The notes: a model not told the origin generated them from the letters alone. A stretch of 64,000 nucleotides of DNA from Arthrobacter sp. ISL-48 (GCF_018613805.1 NZ_JAGGPL010000001.1:1-64000); one strand, 5' to 3'; positions 23,128-33,276 are shown, counted from the stretch's first letter. Translations and numbers: made by a program.

Positions 23128-24507
23128 ATGAGTTCTTCAGAATCGACCAGCTCGGGAAGCGTCTTGGGAACAGCTGAAGCTGGCCGGACTTCCGATCCGT
23201 ACGTGGCCGACCACGGTACGGACGCCTACAGCGTGTCCCGCTACGAACTTGACCTGGACTATCGGCTGTCCAGCAACAAGCTGGCGGGCCATGCGGTCCT
23301 GCATGCTGTGGCCGCCCGCCCGGCGTCCGCGATAGTTCTTGACCTGGCAGGGCTACGGGCCGGCAAGGTCTACCTCGATGGCCGTCGCGTCCGGCGCTTC
23401 ACCCAGCGCGCGGAACAACTTGTGGTCCACCTCGAGACTGCACTCGTCGCGGGCGACGCCTTCGTCCTGGACATCCGCTACGAGGGCAACCCCTCACCCC
23501 GCCGTGGCCTGTGGGGCGAAGTGGGCTGGGAAGAGCTGAGCGACGGCGTTTTGGTGGCAGGACAGCCAGACGGGGCGCCGTCCTGGTTCCCCTGCAACGA
23601 CCATCCCCGGAACAAGGCGAGTTACCGGATATCGGTGACCACTGACCCGAACTACCGGGCCGTCTGCAACGGAAAGCTGGTGGGCCATACCAGTCGGTCC
23701 AGCAGGGAAACGTGGACGTACGAGCAGGAAGAGCCCATGGCCACGTACCTGGCCACCGTCCAGATCGGCCGGTACGACGCCCTGATCCTTGACGCCGGAA
23801 CAGCCCCCAACAGTGTCCTGCAAAGGGTGGCTGTTCCGGCAGCGCTGACTGACGCCGCCCTTCAGGGGCTCCGCCTACAGCCGGAAATGATGAGGACGTT
23901 CATCAACTGTTTCGGACCCTATCCCTTCGCTGAATACAGCGTGGTGGTGGCCGATGACGAGCTGGAAATCCCGCTGGAAGCGCAGACTCTATCGATCTTT
24001 GGCCGCAACCATTTGGGCCTGGACTGGGAAGCGCAGCGGCTGATCGCCCATGAATTGTCACACCAGTGGTTCGGCAATTCCCTGACCCTGAATGCCTGGA
24101 CCGACATCTGGCTGCATGAGGGCTTCGCCTGCTATGCCGAGTGGATCTGGTCAGAGGCCGCCGGCATCATGCCGCTGCAGGACCGGGCAGCGTCGGCATG
24201 GCGGGGGCTCTCCGGCGAAGCTCAGGACCTTCTGATTGGAGACCCGGGTCCTGCCCTCATGTTCGATGACCGGGTCTACAAGCGGGGCGCCCTGGCCCTT
24301 CATTCCCTCCGCATCCGTTGCGGGGACCTTGCCTTTTTTGCCCTGCTGCAGGAATGGACAAGGACCCGGCGCCACGGATCCGTATCCACCCCCGACTTCA
24401 TACTCCTGGCTGACAGGGTCGCCGGCATCGATTCGGATGCCCTGCTCCACCCGTGGCTGTTTGAAGAAGCCCTTCCTGCGCTGCCTCTCAAGGGGCGTCG
24501 GGCCTAG
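23128..24507 (+). CDS. M1-family zinc metallopeptidase (short form)
   Basis: Aminopeptidase-type protein of 459 residues: an N-terminal beta-sheet domain and a thermolysin-like catalytic domain with HELSH (308-312), third zinc ligand Glu331 in LHEGFACYAEW, and PLEAQ at the place of the usual GAMEN exopeptidase loop. The C-terminal helical domain of full-length M1 enzymes (about 850 residues) is absent. It lies 92 bases after the Pls-type gene on the same strand. Known epsilon-poly-lysine producers contain a zinc aminopeptidase that degrades the polymer, so a trimming or self-protection role is a reasonable inference. No signal peptide is seen. Confidence 0.85.
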   Translation: MSSSESTSSGSVLGTAEAGRTSDPYVADHGTDAYSVSRYELDLDYRLSSNKLAGHAVLHAVAARPASAIVLDLAGLRAGKVYLDGRRVRRFTQRAEQLVVHLETALVAGDAFVLDIRYEGNPSPRRGLWGEVGWEELSDGVLVAGQPDGAPSWFPCNDHPRNKASYRISVTTDPNYRAVCNGKLVGHTSRSSRETWTYEQEEPMATYLATVQIGRYDALILDAGTAPNSVLQRVAVPAALTDAALQGLRLQPEMMRTFINCFGPYPFAEYSVVVADDELEIPLEAQTLSIFGRNHLGLDWEAQRLIAHELSHQWFGNSLTLNAWTDIWLHEGFACYAEWIWSEAAGIMPLQDRAASAWRGLSGEAQDLLIGDPGPALMFDDRVYKRGALALHSLRIRCGDLAFFALLQEWTRTRRHGSVSTPDFILLADRVAGIDSDALLHPWLFEEALPALPLKGRRA

Positions 24508-24516
24508 CCGGCCGGC

Positions 24517-25185
24517 TCATCCCAGGGCGGCCGCTGCGGCGAATGCCGGGGGCAGGCCGGTGTCAGTGAAATCGAGGTCAGCGACTCCGGGCAAGTTCGC
24601 TACCTCAATCGTCCGTGGATCCGTCCTAAGGCCCTCGCCCGTCATCTTGAGCCACGCCTCTTTCCGGACCCACAGACGGGCGCGCTCAGTCAACAGCGCG
24701 GGGCCGGAGAGGGACGCGACGGCGAGCCGTTCATCCTTTCCCAGGGCCACGGCGTCGAACCCGTCAAAGCCCATCCGGTTCGGGTCCTCGGCATCCACCC
24801 CCAGCCGCATACCCTTGGCCGGCGACGTAAGTCCTGCAAGCAGAATCCAGTCCTGCGTCCGTGCCAGGCTTAGCAGCACCGGCAGCTGTTCGCCGTTGCG
24901 TGCATAACCCGGCCTGCCGTGGGACAGTCCCGGGCCGGCGCCGCAGCGCGCGCAGGAGTAGGAGGACTCCAGCTCATCAGGCAGCAGATCCAGCAGTTCC
25001 GCGACGAAGCGGCGCAGGGCTGCCCTGCCCGCAATGAAGCGTTCCCGTGAAGCTGGTTCCATGGCCGCGGCACGAGCCGCCTCCACGGACTCCAGCAGGA
25101 GGGCATCCGCGCGGTGGTCACCGGAACCCGGAAAGCCCTCCTGCCTGCCGGTCCGCACGGCCCGAAGGACGAGTCCGGGCTCCAT
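24517..25185 (-). CDS. 4'-phosphopantetheinyl transferase (Sfp type)
   Basis: Transfers phosphopantetheine from CoA to carrier proteins. The 222-residue protein has the magnesium-binding GVDAED and the signature WVRKEAWLKMTGEGL. It is convergent with the M1 gene (9-base gap) and lies 9 bases after pheT on the same strand, so it is probably transcribed with pheST. The obvious local substrate is Ser551 of the Pls-type synthetase; it may also serve other carrier proteins. Confidence 0.88.
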   Translation of the reverse strand: MEPGLVLRAVRTGRQEGFPGSGDHRADALLLESVEAARAAAMEPASRERFIAGRAALRRFVAELLDLLPDELESSYSCARCGAGPGLSHGRPGYARNGEQLPVLLSLARTQDWILLAGLTSPAKGMRLGVDAEDPNRMGFDGFDAVALGKDERLAVASLSGPALLTERARLWVRKEAWLKMTGEGLRTDPRTIEVANLPGVADLDFTDTGLPPAFAAAAALG

Positions 25186-25194
25186 GGTCAGGTA

Positions 25195-27738
25195 CTACCG
25201 CTGGACCGCATCGAATCGCTCCGCTGCGAGGGCAACGGCGCTTTCGCGGGCTGCCGAAGCCTCGTCCGCGGTGAGCGTCCGGTCATTGGCGCGGAACCGG
25301 AGACCGAAGGCCAAAGATTTCTTGCCCTCCTCGATGCCCTTGCCGGCATAGACGTCGAACAGCGCAACGTCCTCCAGGAGTTCCCCTGCGCCTTCGCGGA
25401 GCGCCGAGAGGACGTCGTCCGCCGATACCTCCCGCGGCACCACGAGGGCCACGTCCTGGGTCGCCACCGGGAAGGTGGAGATGTGGCGGGCAACAATGAC
25501 GTCGGCGGCCGCTTCGAACAGGGCGTCCGCGTTGATCTCCAGTGCAACGGAACGGGCCGGCATGTCGGAGGCCGCAAGTAGCTTGGGATGCAGTTCACCG
25601 GCGTAGCCCACCACTTCGCCGGTGCGCAGTGAAAGCTGCGCGGTGCGGCCGGGATGGTAGGCCTGGTGCTTGCCTTGGCTGGCCACGATTTCCACGCCCA
25701 GGACGTCACCGGCGAGCCGGGCGATGTCCAGCGCATCCGCCCAGTCCCACGCACGGGGAGTGTGGGCGGCCGCGGCCGGCGAATCATGGCCGGTCAGGAC
25801 GGCGGCGAGGTGCAGCGGCTGGTCCGGGACGCCGTCGTACAGTGCATCGAGCACCTCATCGGAGGGCTTGACGCCGAGCGGCGGAATGGAAGCCGTTCCC
25901 ACAGTGTCACCGGGCAGGAACACGAGGCCGGACTCGAACAGTGCGAGGTCGCGGAAGCCGCGGGAGTGGTTGCGCTTGGCCACTTCGATCAGTCCGGGGA
26001 GGATGGAGGTCCGCAGGAAGCCCTGTTCCTCGCTGATCGGGTTGGCAAGCTTGACGGCCGTCCGCTCCGCCCCCGCCTCGGCCGCGCCGAAGGTGTCGTT
26101 GGACGCCTTGGACACGAAGGGGTAGGCAAGAACCTCCGTCAGGCCCGCATCCGCCAGCGCCTGGATCAGCCGGCGCCGTTGCTGCTGTACGCGGGTCAGC
26201 CCCCGGCCCGGAGGTGCCACCGGCAGCGTGGCCGGTATCTGGTCATAGCCCACCAGCCGCGCGATCTCTTCGGAGAGGTCCTCTTTGGTGTCGAGGTCGT
26301 TCCGCCAGCTCGGGGCAGTAACTGTCCAGCCGCCGTCGTTCTTCTCCACGACCGCGCCTAGGTCCTCGAGGGATGTGACGATCTGTTCTTCAGTGAAGTC
26401 GATCCCGATCCGTTCGGCGGCAAAAGCCGCCGGCAGGTGGATGGCGACGGCGTCCGGTGCAGTCCCGACGTCGGTACCCGCCTCGTCTGCGGTGCCGCCA
26501 GCGAGCTCAACCAGCAGGTCGACGGCTCGCTGGGCGGCGATGTTCGCCACCTGCCAGTCGACGCCGCGCTCAAAGCGCTTGGACGCTTCGGACGGCAGCT
26601 TGTGGCGCCGCCGTGAGCGGGCAATCGAAACTTCCTCGAAGTGGGCGGCCTCGATCAGGACCGTGGCAGTAGAGTCCGAAACCTCGGTGGACGCGCCGCC
26701 CATGACACCGGCAACGCCGATGGGGCCGGAATCGTCCGTGATCAGCAGGTCCTCGATATCGAGGGCGCGCTCCTTGCCGTCAAGGGTGGTGAGCTTCTCC
26801 CCCGCCACGGCACGCCGGACCACGATGTCGCCGGAGAGCTTGTCCTGGTCGTAGAAATGCAGCGGCTGTCCCAGCTCAAGCATCACATAGTTGGAAATGT
26901 CTACCGGCAGGGAGATGGAACGGATGCCAGCGAGGCGCAGGCGGGAGGACAGCCATGCCGGTGTGGGCCGCGTCGCATCCACGTCCCGGACGGTGCGGGC
27001 CACGAAACGGTCGCACCCCGGCTTGCCGTAAATGGGGGCGTCGTCGTTGAGCTTGACGCCGTAGCCGTTCAGGAGCTCCGCCGGCGCCTGGACCGTGGAG
27101 GCCGGGTCCGTGAACGAGGTTGCGGTAGCGTGCGCGTACTCCCGGGCGACGCCACGGATGGAGAACGCGTAGCCGCGGTCCGGCGTGACATTGATTTCCG
27201 CAGCCTCGTCGTAGAGGCCTAGCAGTTCCATCGCGTCGGTGCCAATTTCCGGGTCCAGGCCGATCCGGGACAGGACCAGGATGCCGTCGTGGTCCTCGCC
27301 GATCCCGAGTTCCCTCACGGAGGCGATCATGCCGGCGGACAGGTGCCCGTAGGTCTTCCGTGCTGAGATCTTGAAGTCACCCGGAAGCACAGCCCCCGGA
27401 AGCGTGACAACCACTTTGTCGCCCTCAACGAAGTTATGCGCGCCACAGATGATGCCCTGGACCCCGGACGGATCAATGCCGTCCCCCGTGAGGGTCTGCT
27501 CCCGGCCCTCAGGCACAACGCGGACCTGGCACCAGTTGATGGTCTTGCCGTTGGACTGCGGCTCCTTGATGATGCTCAGTACCTGGCCCACGACGACGGG
27601 GCCTTGCAGCGCATCTGTGGGGCGGTGGACGGCTTCTTCTTCAAAGCCGACCTTGACCAGTTCGGCCATCACGTCTTCGGCCGTTGCTCCGGCCGGTACC
27701 TGCGCAAATTCACGCAGCCAGGAAAGTGGGATACGCAC
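25195..27738 (-). CDS. pheT: phenylalanine--tRNA ligase beta subunit
   Basis: Beta chain (847 residues) of the heterotetrameric PheRS. Domain order is as usual: N-terminal tRNA-binding OB-like domain (about 40-155), B3/B4 editing domain, B5 domain, catalytic-like core and C-terminal anticodon-binding ferredoxin-like domain (about 750-847). The GTG start is 2 bases after the pheS stop, showing an operon. Confidence 0.97.
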   Translation of the reverse strand: MRIPLSWLREFAQVPAGATAEDVMAELVKVGFEEEAVHRPTDALQGPVVVGQVLSIIKEPQSNGKTINWCQVRVVPEGREQTLTGDGIDPSGVQGIICGAHNFVEGDKVVVTLPGAVLPGDFKISARKTYGHLSAGMIASVRELGIGEDHDGILVLSRIGLDPEIGTDAMELLGLYDEAAEINVTPDRGYAFSIRGVAREYAHATATSFTDPASTVQAPAELLNGYGVKLNDDAPIYGKPGCDRFVARTVRDVDATRPTPAWLSSRLRLAGIRSISLPVDISNYVMLELGQPLHFYDQDKLSGDIVVRRAVAGEKLTTLDGKERALDIEDLLITDDSGPIGVAGVMGGASTEVSDSTATVLIEAAHFEEVSIARSRRRHKLPSEASKRFERGVDWQVANIAAQRAVDLLVELAGGTADEAGTDVGTAPDAVAIHLPAAFAAERIGIDFTEEQIVTSLEDLGAVVEKNDGGWTVTAPSWRNDLDTKEDLSEEIARLVGYDQIPATLPVAPPGRGLTRVQQQRRRLIQALADAGLTEVLAYPFVSKASNDTFGAAEAGAERTAVKLANPISEEQGFLRTSILPGLIEVAKRNHSRGFRDLALFESGLVFLPGDTVGTASIPPLGVKPSDEVLDALYDGVPDQPLHLAAVLTGHDSPAAAAHTPRAWDWADALDIARLAGDVLGVEIVASQGKHQAYHPGRTAQLSLRTGEVVGYAGELHPKLLAASDMPARSVALEINADALFEAAADVIVARHISTFPVATQDVALVVPREVSADDVLSALREGAGELLEDVALFDVYAGKGIEEGKKSLAFGLRFRANDRTLTADEASAARESAVALAAERFDAVQR

Positions 27739-27740
27739 TG

Positions 27741-28802
<1,062 letters not shown>

Positions 28803-29013
28803 CTACTGTTCTTAGCTACGAGTCGGGGCTGATGAATTACCTCAATGACCAGGGCAGCCGTGCGCGGTTTCCCGGCAGCGCTTCCGTCACTGGCAGGTCA
28901 CTTTGTGGATCCATGCTGGATGCATGCACTCAGTGACCAGGTCAGGGCACACCGGGACAAGTCCGGGGGCCACTATCCCCAGTCTAATTGAACCCCCCGG
29001 CTACCATGGCCTC

Positions 29014-29496
29014 ATGACACAGCGGCAGCGCCCGCGGGTAGAACAGCCGTTGACGCCGGGACAGCGGATACGACAGCTCGCCAATCTGGCTAACGGCACC
29101 ACAGTCCTGGGCCTCGCTCTTGCCCGGGCGGCACGCACTGCCGTCAGCCGAGGCCCGGGCGGCCTGGTCATCGCCTCCGGCTACCGCTGGCGCATCCCTT
29201 TCGCCGGCGCCTTCACAGTAGGCAACGTCGTGATCTGCCGCGCCGGAAAAGCACAGCTGACATCCAATCCGACCCTGCTGGGCCACGAGGAAAAGCACTG
29301 CACGCAATATGCGTGGTGCCTGGGGTTCCCTTTCCTCCCGCTCTATTTCCTCGCTGCAGCCTGGTCGCAGCTGCGCACGGGCAACCCGGCGTCAGCGAAC
29401 TTCTTTGAACGGCTGGCCGGCCTGGAGGCCGGCGGCTACGTTGACATCAGCAATCCAAGGCCGGATCCCCGCGGCGCCGGTGGAATCGAGGTTTGA
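29014..29496 (+). CDS. conserved hypothetical protein with an HEEKH motif
   Basis: A 160-residue protein that I cannot assign to a named family. HEEKH (91-95) in GHEEKHCTQY matches HExxH and looks like the GHELTHVxQ motif of DUF4157-type proteins, so a zinc site is possible. A short hydrophobic stretch follows (FLPLYFLAAAW). Its stop overlaps the region before the SIMPL-domain gene, so the two are likely co-transcribed. The ATG at 29014 is chosen because upstream in-frame codons look non-coding; its ribosome site is weak. Confidence 0.6.
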   Translation: MTQRQRPRVEQPLTPGQRIRQLANLANGTTVLGLALARAARTAVSRGPGGLVIASGYRWRIPFAGAFTVGNVVICRAGKAQLTSNPTLLGHEEKHCTQYAWCLGFPFLPLYFLAAAWSQLRTGNPASANFFERLAGLEAGGYVDISNPRPDPRGAGGIEV

Positions 29497-29498
29497 CC

Positions 29499-30140
29499 AT
29501 GGCAGAGACGAACACCAGGACTATCACCGTGACGGGAACGGGAATGGCCGAGGCGCCGCCTGACCTGCTGACGATTTCCGTAGGCGTCGAATGCCGGCGG
29601 GACAGTGTGGGCGAGGCCTACGCTGACGCAGGCGCAGCGTCCGCCGCTGTGTCGGCTGCGCTCCGGCAGCACCGTGTATCGGATGCCGACATTCGGACGT
29701 CCGGGTTGAACGTCCGGCCCGAGCTCGTCTGGCGCGACGGGGAGGGCCAGCGTGTCTCCGGTTACGTGGCGTCGAGCGTGCTCACTGCGCGCCTCCGCGA
29801 GGTGGCCGCTGCGTCCGCGGTGATTGCGGCACTCGTTGGGGCTGGCGGTGATGCCGTGCGACTCAACGGCCTTGAGCTCGGCTTTTCCGATGAGGGATCG
29901 GTCAAGGCCCGCGCCCGGGAAGCGGCGTGGCAGGATGCCCTTGCCGCGGCGGAACAGTTTGCGGCCCTGGCGTCGGCCCGGCTTGGCGCAGTCGTATCCG
30001 TTGCCGAGCACGCCGATGCGCCGGGGCCTCTTCCGCTGACCCGGATCCAACGGGCCGCCGCCGTCGAATCCATCAACGTAGAAGTTGGCCACGCAAGTAT
30101 TGGCGCCAGTGTGGTGGTGGTGTGGACACTGCAGGACTGA
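29499..30140 (+). CDS. SIMPL (DUF541) domain protein
   Basis: A 213-residue protein that begins with RTITVTGTGMAEAPPDLLTISVGVE, the hallmark N-terminus of SIMPL/DUF541 proteins, and ends with ESINVEVGHASIGASVVVVW. Members are often periplasmic or secreted and linked to stress, but no signal peptide is visible here, so it may be cytoplasmic. ATG at 29499 has GAGG 8 bases upstream; a TTG two codons earlier is less likely. It overlaps the upstream gene's end closely, suggesting an operon. Confidence 0.8.
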   Translation: MAETNTRTITVTGTGMAEAPPDLLTISVGVECRRDSVGEAYADAGAASAAVSAALRQHRVSDADIRTSGLNVRPELVWRDGEGQRVSGYVASSVLTARLREVAAASAVIAALVGAGGDAVRLNGLELGFSDEGSVKARAREAAWQDALAAAEQFAALASARLGAVVSVAEHADAPGPLPLTRIQRAAAVESINVEVGHASIGASVVVVWTLQD

Positions 30141-30195
30141 CGACCTCCCGCACCGGGCCTGAACTTGGCCACGACCGGGCGCAGCGCGTCGGTCC

Positions 30196-30224
30196 TTGAC
30201 ATATGTTCGAACATATCTTCGAAT
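30196..30224 (+). promoter_or_regulatory. SOS promoter: TTGACA / TCGAAT with LexA box
   Basis: A perfect -35 TTGACA (30196-30201) is 17 bases from TCGAAT (30219-30224). The LexA box TCGAACATATCTTCGA (30207-30222), one mismatch from TCGAAC-N4-GTTCGA, fills the spacer and -10, so LexA would block polymerase directly. The predicted transcript start falls at or beside the ATG at 30231. Confidence 0.8.
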
Positions 30225-30230
30225 AGAGTC

Positions 30231-31355
30231 ATGAGATGGGATGCACAAGCACTGATGCCGCGGCCCGCCGATGAGGCAGCAAGCTCTTCACCAGCCCTGC
30301 TCCCCCTCGCCGGATTGGTTCGCTCCGTCACCACTCCCGAGTTCGCTGGCATCACTTTCCATGAGGTCACTGCCAAATCGGTGCTCAACAAGGTGGTTGC
30401 CGGTTCGCGGATGCCGTTCGAGTGGACGGTTAACCCATACCGCGGCTGCAGCCACGCCTGCGTATACTGCTTTGCGCGCAAGAGCCACACCTACCTGGAC
30501 TTTGATGCCGGGCTGGACTTTGACAGCCAGGTGGTGGTCAAGGTCAATGCCGCGGAAGTGCTCAGGAAGGAACTGGCCAGGCCGTCATGGGAACACCACC
30601 AGGTAGCCCTGGGCACTAACACAGACCCGTACCAGCGGGCAGAGGGCCGCTACCAGCTGATGCCCGGCATCATTTCGGCGCTGGCCGACTCCGGCACGCC
30701 GCTGTCCATCCTGACCAAGGGAACGCTGCTGGCACGCGACATTCCCCTCTTGAAGCGGGCTGCGGCGCAGGTGCCGGTGGGCGTCGGGATATCCCTCGCC
30801 ATGACGGACGAAGCTCTTTCGGAAGCCGTGGAGCCGGGTACTCCTGGCCCGAGGGCCAGGTTGAAACTGGTCTCGCGCCTCCGGGATGCCGGGCTGCCCT
30901 GCGGCGTCATGGCCATGCCCATCCTGCCCTGGCTGTCAGACAGCGACGACGCCCTCGAGGCCCTGTTCAGGTCCCTGGCCACTGCCGGGGCTACCGGCGT
31001 CACCGCCGGCGCCCTGTATCTGAAACCCGGCACCCGCGAATGGTTCATGCAGTGGATCGCCAGGCACCATCCCCAGCTCACCGGACGCTATAAGGAGCTC
31101 TACGGCTCCGGGTCCTACGCCTCCAAGGAGTACCGCAACTGGCTTAGCGGCAAGATCCGCTACTTCAAGCAGCGCCATGGTTTCTCCGGTTCCGCTGGCT
31201 TCAGCCACCGCGATCTGGAGGACGATCCGCGGGGCGAAGAAGCGCAATACCCTGCCGGCAGCCTCCCGGCAGGTGGGCCAGGGACCGCACAACAGTCGGC
31301 GGGGGTTACCCGGCCCGCCGCCAACGGCCCACGTGAGCAGCCCACCCTTTTCTAG
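30231..31355 (+). CDS. Rv2578c-family radical SAM protein, SOS-controlled
   Basis: Radical SAM protein of 374 residues with the cluster cysteines Cys73, Cys77 and Cys80 in YRGCSHACVYC, and family stretches such as LGTNTDPYQRAEGRYQ. It resembles M. tuberculosis Rv2578c, a LexA-regulon gene of unknown reaction, and distantly spore photoproduct lyase-like enzymes. The upstream LexA box makes a DNA-damage role likely. ATG at 30231 is used because it lies right behind the promoter; no Shine-Dalgarno is present. The last 50 residues are low complexity. Confidence 0.88.
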   Translation: MRWDAQALMPRPADEAASSSPALLPLAGLVRSVTTPEFAGITFHEVTAKSVLNKVVAGSRMPFEWTVNPYRGCSHACVYCFARKSHTYLDFDAGLDFDSQVVVKVNAAEVLRKELARPSWEHHQVALGTNTDPYQRAEGRYQLMPGIISALADSGTPLSILTKGTLLARDIPLLKRAAAQVPVGVGISLAMTDEALSEAVEPGTPGPRARLKLVSRLRDAGLPCGVMAMPILPWLSDSDDALEALFRSLATAGATGVTAGALYLKPGTREWFMQWIARHHPQLTGRYKELYGSGSYASKEYRNWLSGKIRYFKQRHGFSGSAGFSHRDLEDDPRGEEAQYPAGSLPAGGPGTAQQSAGVTRPAANGPREQPTLF

Positions 31356-31383
31356 GACTGGTTTACTCAGGAGCTGACGGCCC

Positions 31384-31863
31384 TCAGCGGCCGCTCTGCT
31401 GGAGTCCTGATGATCCGCCGGCAGCCGAACGCGTCCGCGCGCCGAGGGAATCCAACAGTGCCCGGACAATCGGGAAGTCGGCAGGAATCCAGGGAAGGCT
31501 GAGAGCTTCATCACCCTTCCCCAGGCCGATCCATCTCAGTTCGTCGTGATCCTCAAGCGGCACGGGTTCACCCTCACAGATTTCCGCCAGCCAGACCCGC
31601 ATGGACGCGCGCTCATTCAGGGGCCAGCCGGCTGCGGTGGCGGCGCGCAGCTCAGACCCCAGCCGAACCCCTATCCCCAACTCCTCCCGCAGTTCCCGGT
31701 GGAGAGCTGCCTCCGCCCCCTCACCCTCTTCAACTTTTCCGCCAGGAAATTCCCAGAGCCCGGCAAACTGCTTGGGGGCGGTGCGCCGCGCCACCAGAAG
31801 CCGCCTGGGATCCGCCAAGGAGTCAACTACAGCTCCGCCGACTACGAGTATCTGTCCAGTCAC
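31384..31863 (-). CDS. Nudix hydrolase, MutT-like
   Basis: A 159-residue pyrophosphohydrolase with a complete Nudix box (GGKVEEGEGAEAALHRELRE followed by ELGI) and FAGLWEFPGG before it, as in MutT proteins that clean oxidised nucleotides. The GTG at 31863 gives a family-like N-terminus (TGQILVVGGAVVD); an extension to 32070 does not. TACAAT (31870-31875, minus) is 6 bases away, so the transcript may be leaderless. It is convergent with the radical SAM gene. Confidence 0.88.
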   Translation of the reverse strand: MTGQILVVGGAVVDSLADPRRLLVARRTAPKQFAGLWEFPGGKVEEGEGAEAALHRELREELGIGVRLGSELRAATAAGWPLNERASMRVWLAEICEGEPVPLEDHDELRWIGLGKGDEALSLPWIPADFPIVRALLDSLGARTRSAAGGSSGLQQSGR

Positions 31864-32039
31864 CGCCCCATTGTATGGGGGACAATGGACAGGGCCCTTC
31901 CCTCTCCGCGTCCGGCCCCTCCCAAACCCTGTCCCGTCCTGCACCGGAACACCTCCCACCCGATGGGCTACTAAAATATGACTTATTACGTATTCCGGCC
32001 GCAGCAGCGGTTTCCAGCATCTTCCCGAAAAGCAGGCAC

Positions 32040-33248
32040 ATGAGCAGCGCCGTCCAGACCATGACCCCAACGACCCGAACCGCGAAAGTTGCGCCGGCCA
32101 TCATTTCCCTGGCCATGGGCGGATTCGGCATCGGCGTCACCGAGTTCACCATGATGGGCCTCCTGAAAGAGGTGGAGCAGGGACTCAACATCACAACCCC
32201 CGAGGCTGGTCATCTGATTTCCGCCTATGCCCTCGGGGTCGTGGTGGGCGCGCCGTTGCTGGCCGCAGTCGGAGCCAAACTGCCCCGTAAGCACCTTGCC
32301 CTGGGGCTGATGATGTTCTTCAGCCTGGCCAACCTGACGTCGTTCATCGCCCCCGACTATGGCAGCATGCTCATATCCCGCTTCGCGGCAGGGCTCCCGC
32401 ACGGAGCGTTCTTTGGTGTAGCAGCGGTTATCGCAGCGTCATTGGTCCCACCTACCCGGCGGGGCTGGGCTATCTCCATGGTCATGGCCGGCCTGACAGT
32501 TTCAAACGTGGTCGGTGTGCCGCTCGCCACATGGGTGGGCCAGGCCTTTGGCTGGCGCCTGCTTTTCGTCCTGGTGGGAGCAATAGGCCTGCTGACCCTG
32601 GGCCTGCTGTGGAAGTTTGTCCCGTTCCAGGAAGCCCATCCTGAGGCGAGCATCCGCCGGGAGCTCGGAGCCCTCAAACGGCTGCAGGTGTGGCTGGCCA
32701 TCCTGATCGGCATCGTCGGCTTCGGCGGCTTTTTCGCCACCTACACCTATATTGCCCACACTATGACCTTTGTCGCGGGCATCCCGTCGTCCCTGCTTCC
32801 CGTCGTGGTCGCTTTGTATGGCCTGGGAATGGTGGCCGGCAACATCGTGGGCGGCAGGATCGCCGACAAGTCCGTGATGGGGACCATCTACCGTGTCCTT
32901 CCGGGCATCGCCGTCGCCTTGGTGGTCTACGCCGTAGCGGTCCACTGGCAATGGTCTGCGTTTGTCATGGTGTTCGTGGTCGGTGCGGCCGGTTGCATGC
33001 TCGTGCCCGCCTTGCAGACCCGCCTCTTGGACGCGTCACCGGACGCGCCGTCGCTGGCCTCATCGCTCAACCATGCGGCCCTCAATGTGGCTAACGCGTT
33101 GGGCGCCTTCCTGGGAGGCGTGGTGATCGCATGGGGCTGGGGTTATGTTGCACCGGCCCTGGTCGGCGCTGTTCTGGCCATCCTGGGCCTGGGCGTAGCT
33201 GCCGCCAGCGGCTTGAGCGTCAGCAATGGTCCGGCCGCTCCAACTTAG
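32040..33248 (+). CDS. MFS efflux transporter (DHA1, AraJ/CmlR-like)
   Basis: Twelve-helix major facilitator of 402 residues. The first helix region FGIGVTEFTMMGLL and the SAYALGVVVGAPLLAA stretch are typical of the drug/sugar efflux family that includes AraJ and chloramphenicol exporters. The loop PRKHLALG is the usual motif A region. Substrate unknown. GCAGG lies just before the ATG at 32040; a later ATG at 32061 is possible. No regulator is adjacent. Confidence 0.85.
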   Translation: MSSAVQTMTPTTRTAKVAPAIISLAMGGFGIGVTEFTMMGLLKEVEQGLNITTPEAGHLISAYALGVVVGAPLLAAVGAKLPRKHLALGLMMFFSLANLTSFIAPDYGSMLISRFAAGLPHGAFFGVAAVIAASLVPPTRRGWAISMVMAGLTVSNVVGVPLATWVGQAFGWRLLFVLVGAIGLLTLGLLWKFVPFQEAHPEASIRRELGALKRLQVWLAILIGIVGFGGFFATYTYIAHTMTFVAGIPSSLLPVVVALYGLGMVAGNIVGGRIADKSVMGTIYRVLPGIAVALVVYAVAVHWQWSAFVMVFVVGAAGCMLVPALQTRLLDASPDAPSLASSLNHAALNVANALGAFLGGVVIAWGWGYVAPALVGAVLAILGLGVAAASGLSVSNGPAAPT

Positions 33249-33276
33249 CGCCATGGGAGCCGCCGGGCGCCGAAGG

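Noticed and set aside
28803..29013. T-box or Phe leader peptide in front of pheS
   Set aside because: No GGUGG-type T-box sequence, no Phe-rich short ORF and no terminator-antiterminator pair were found.
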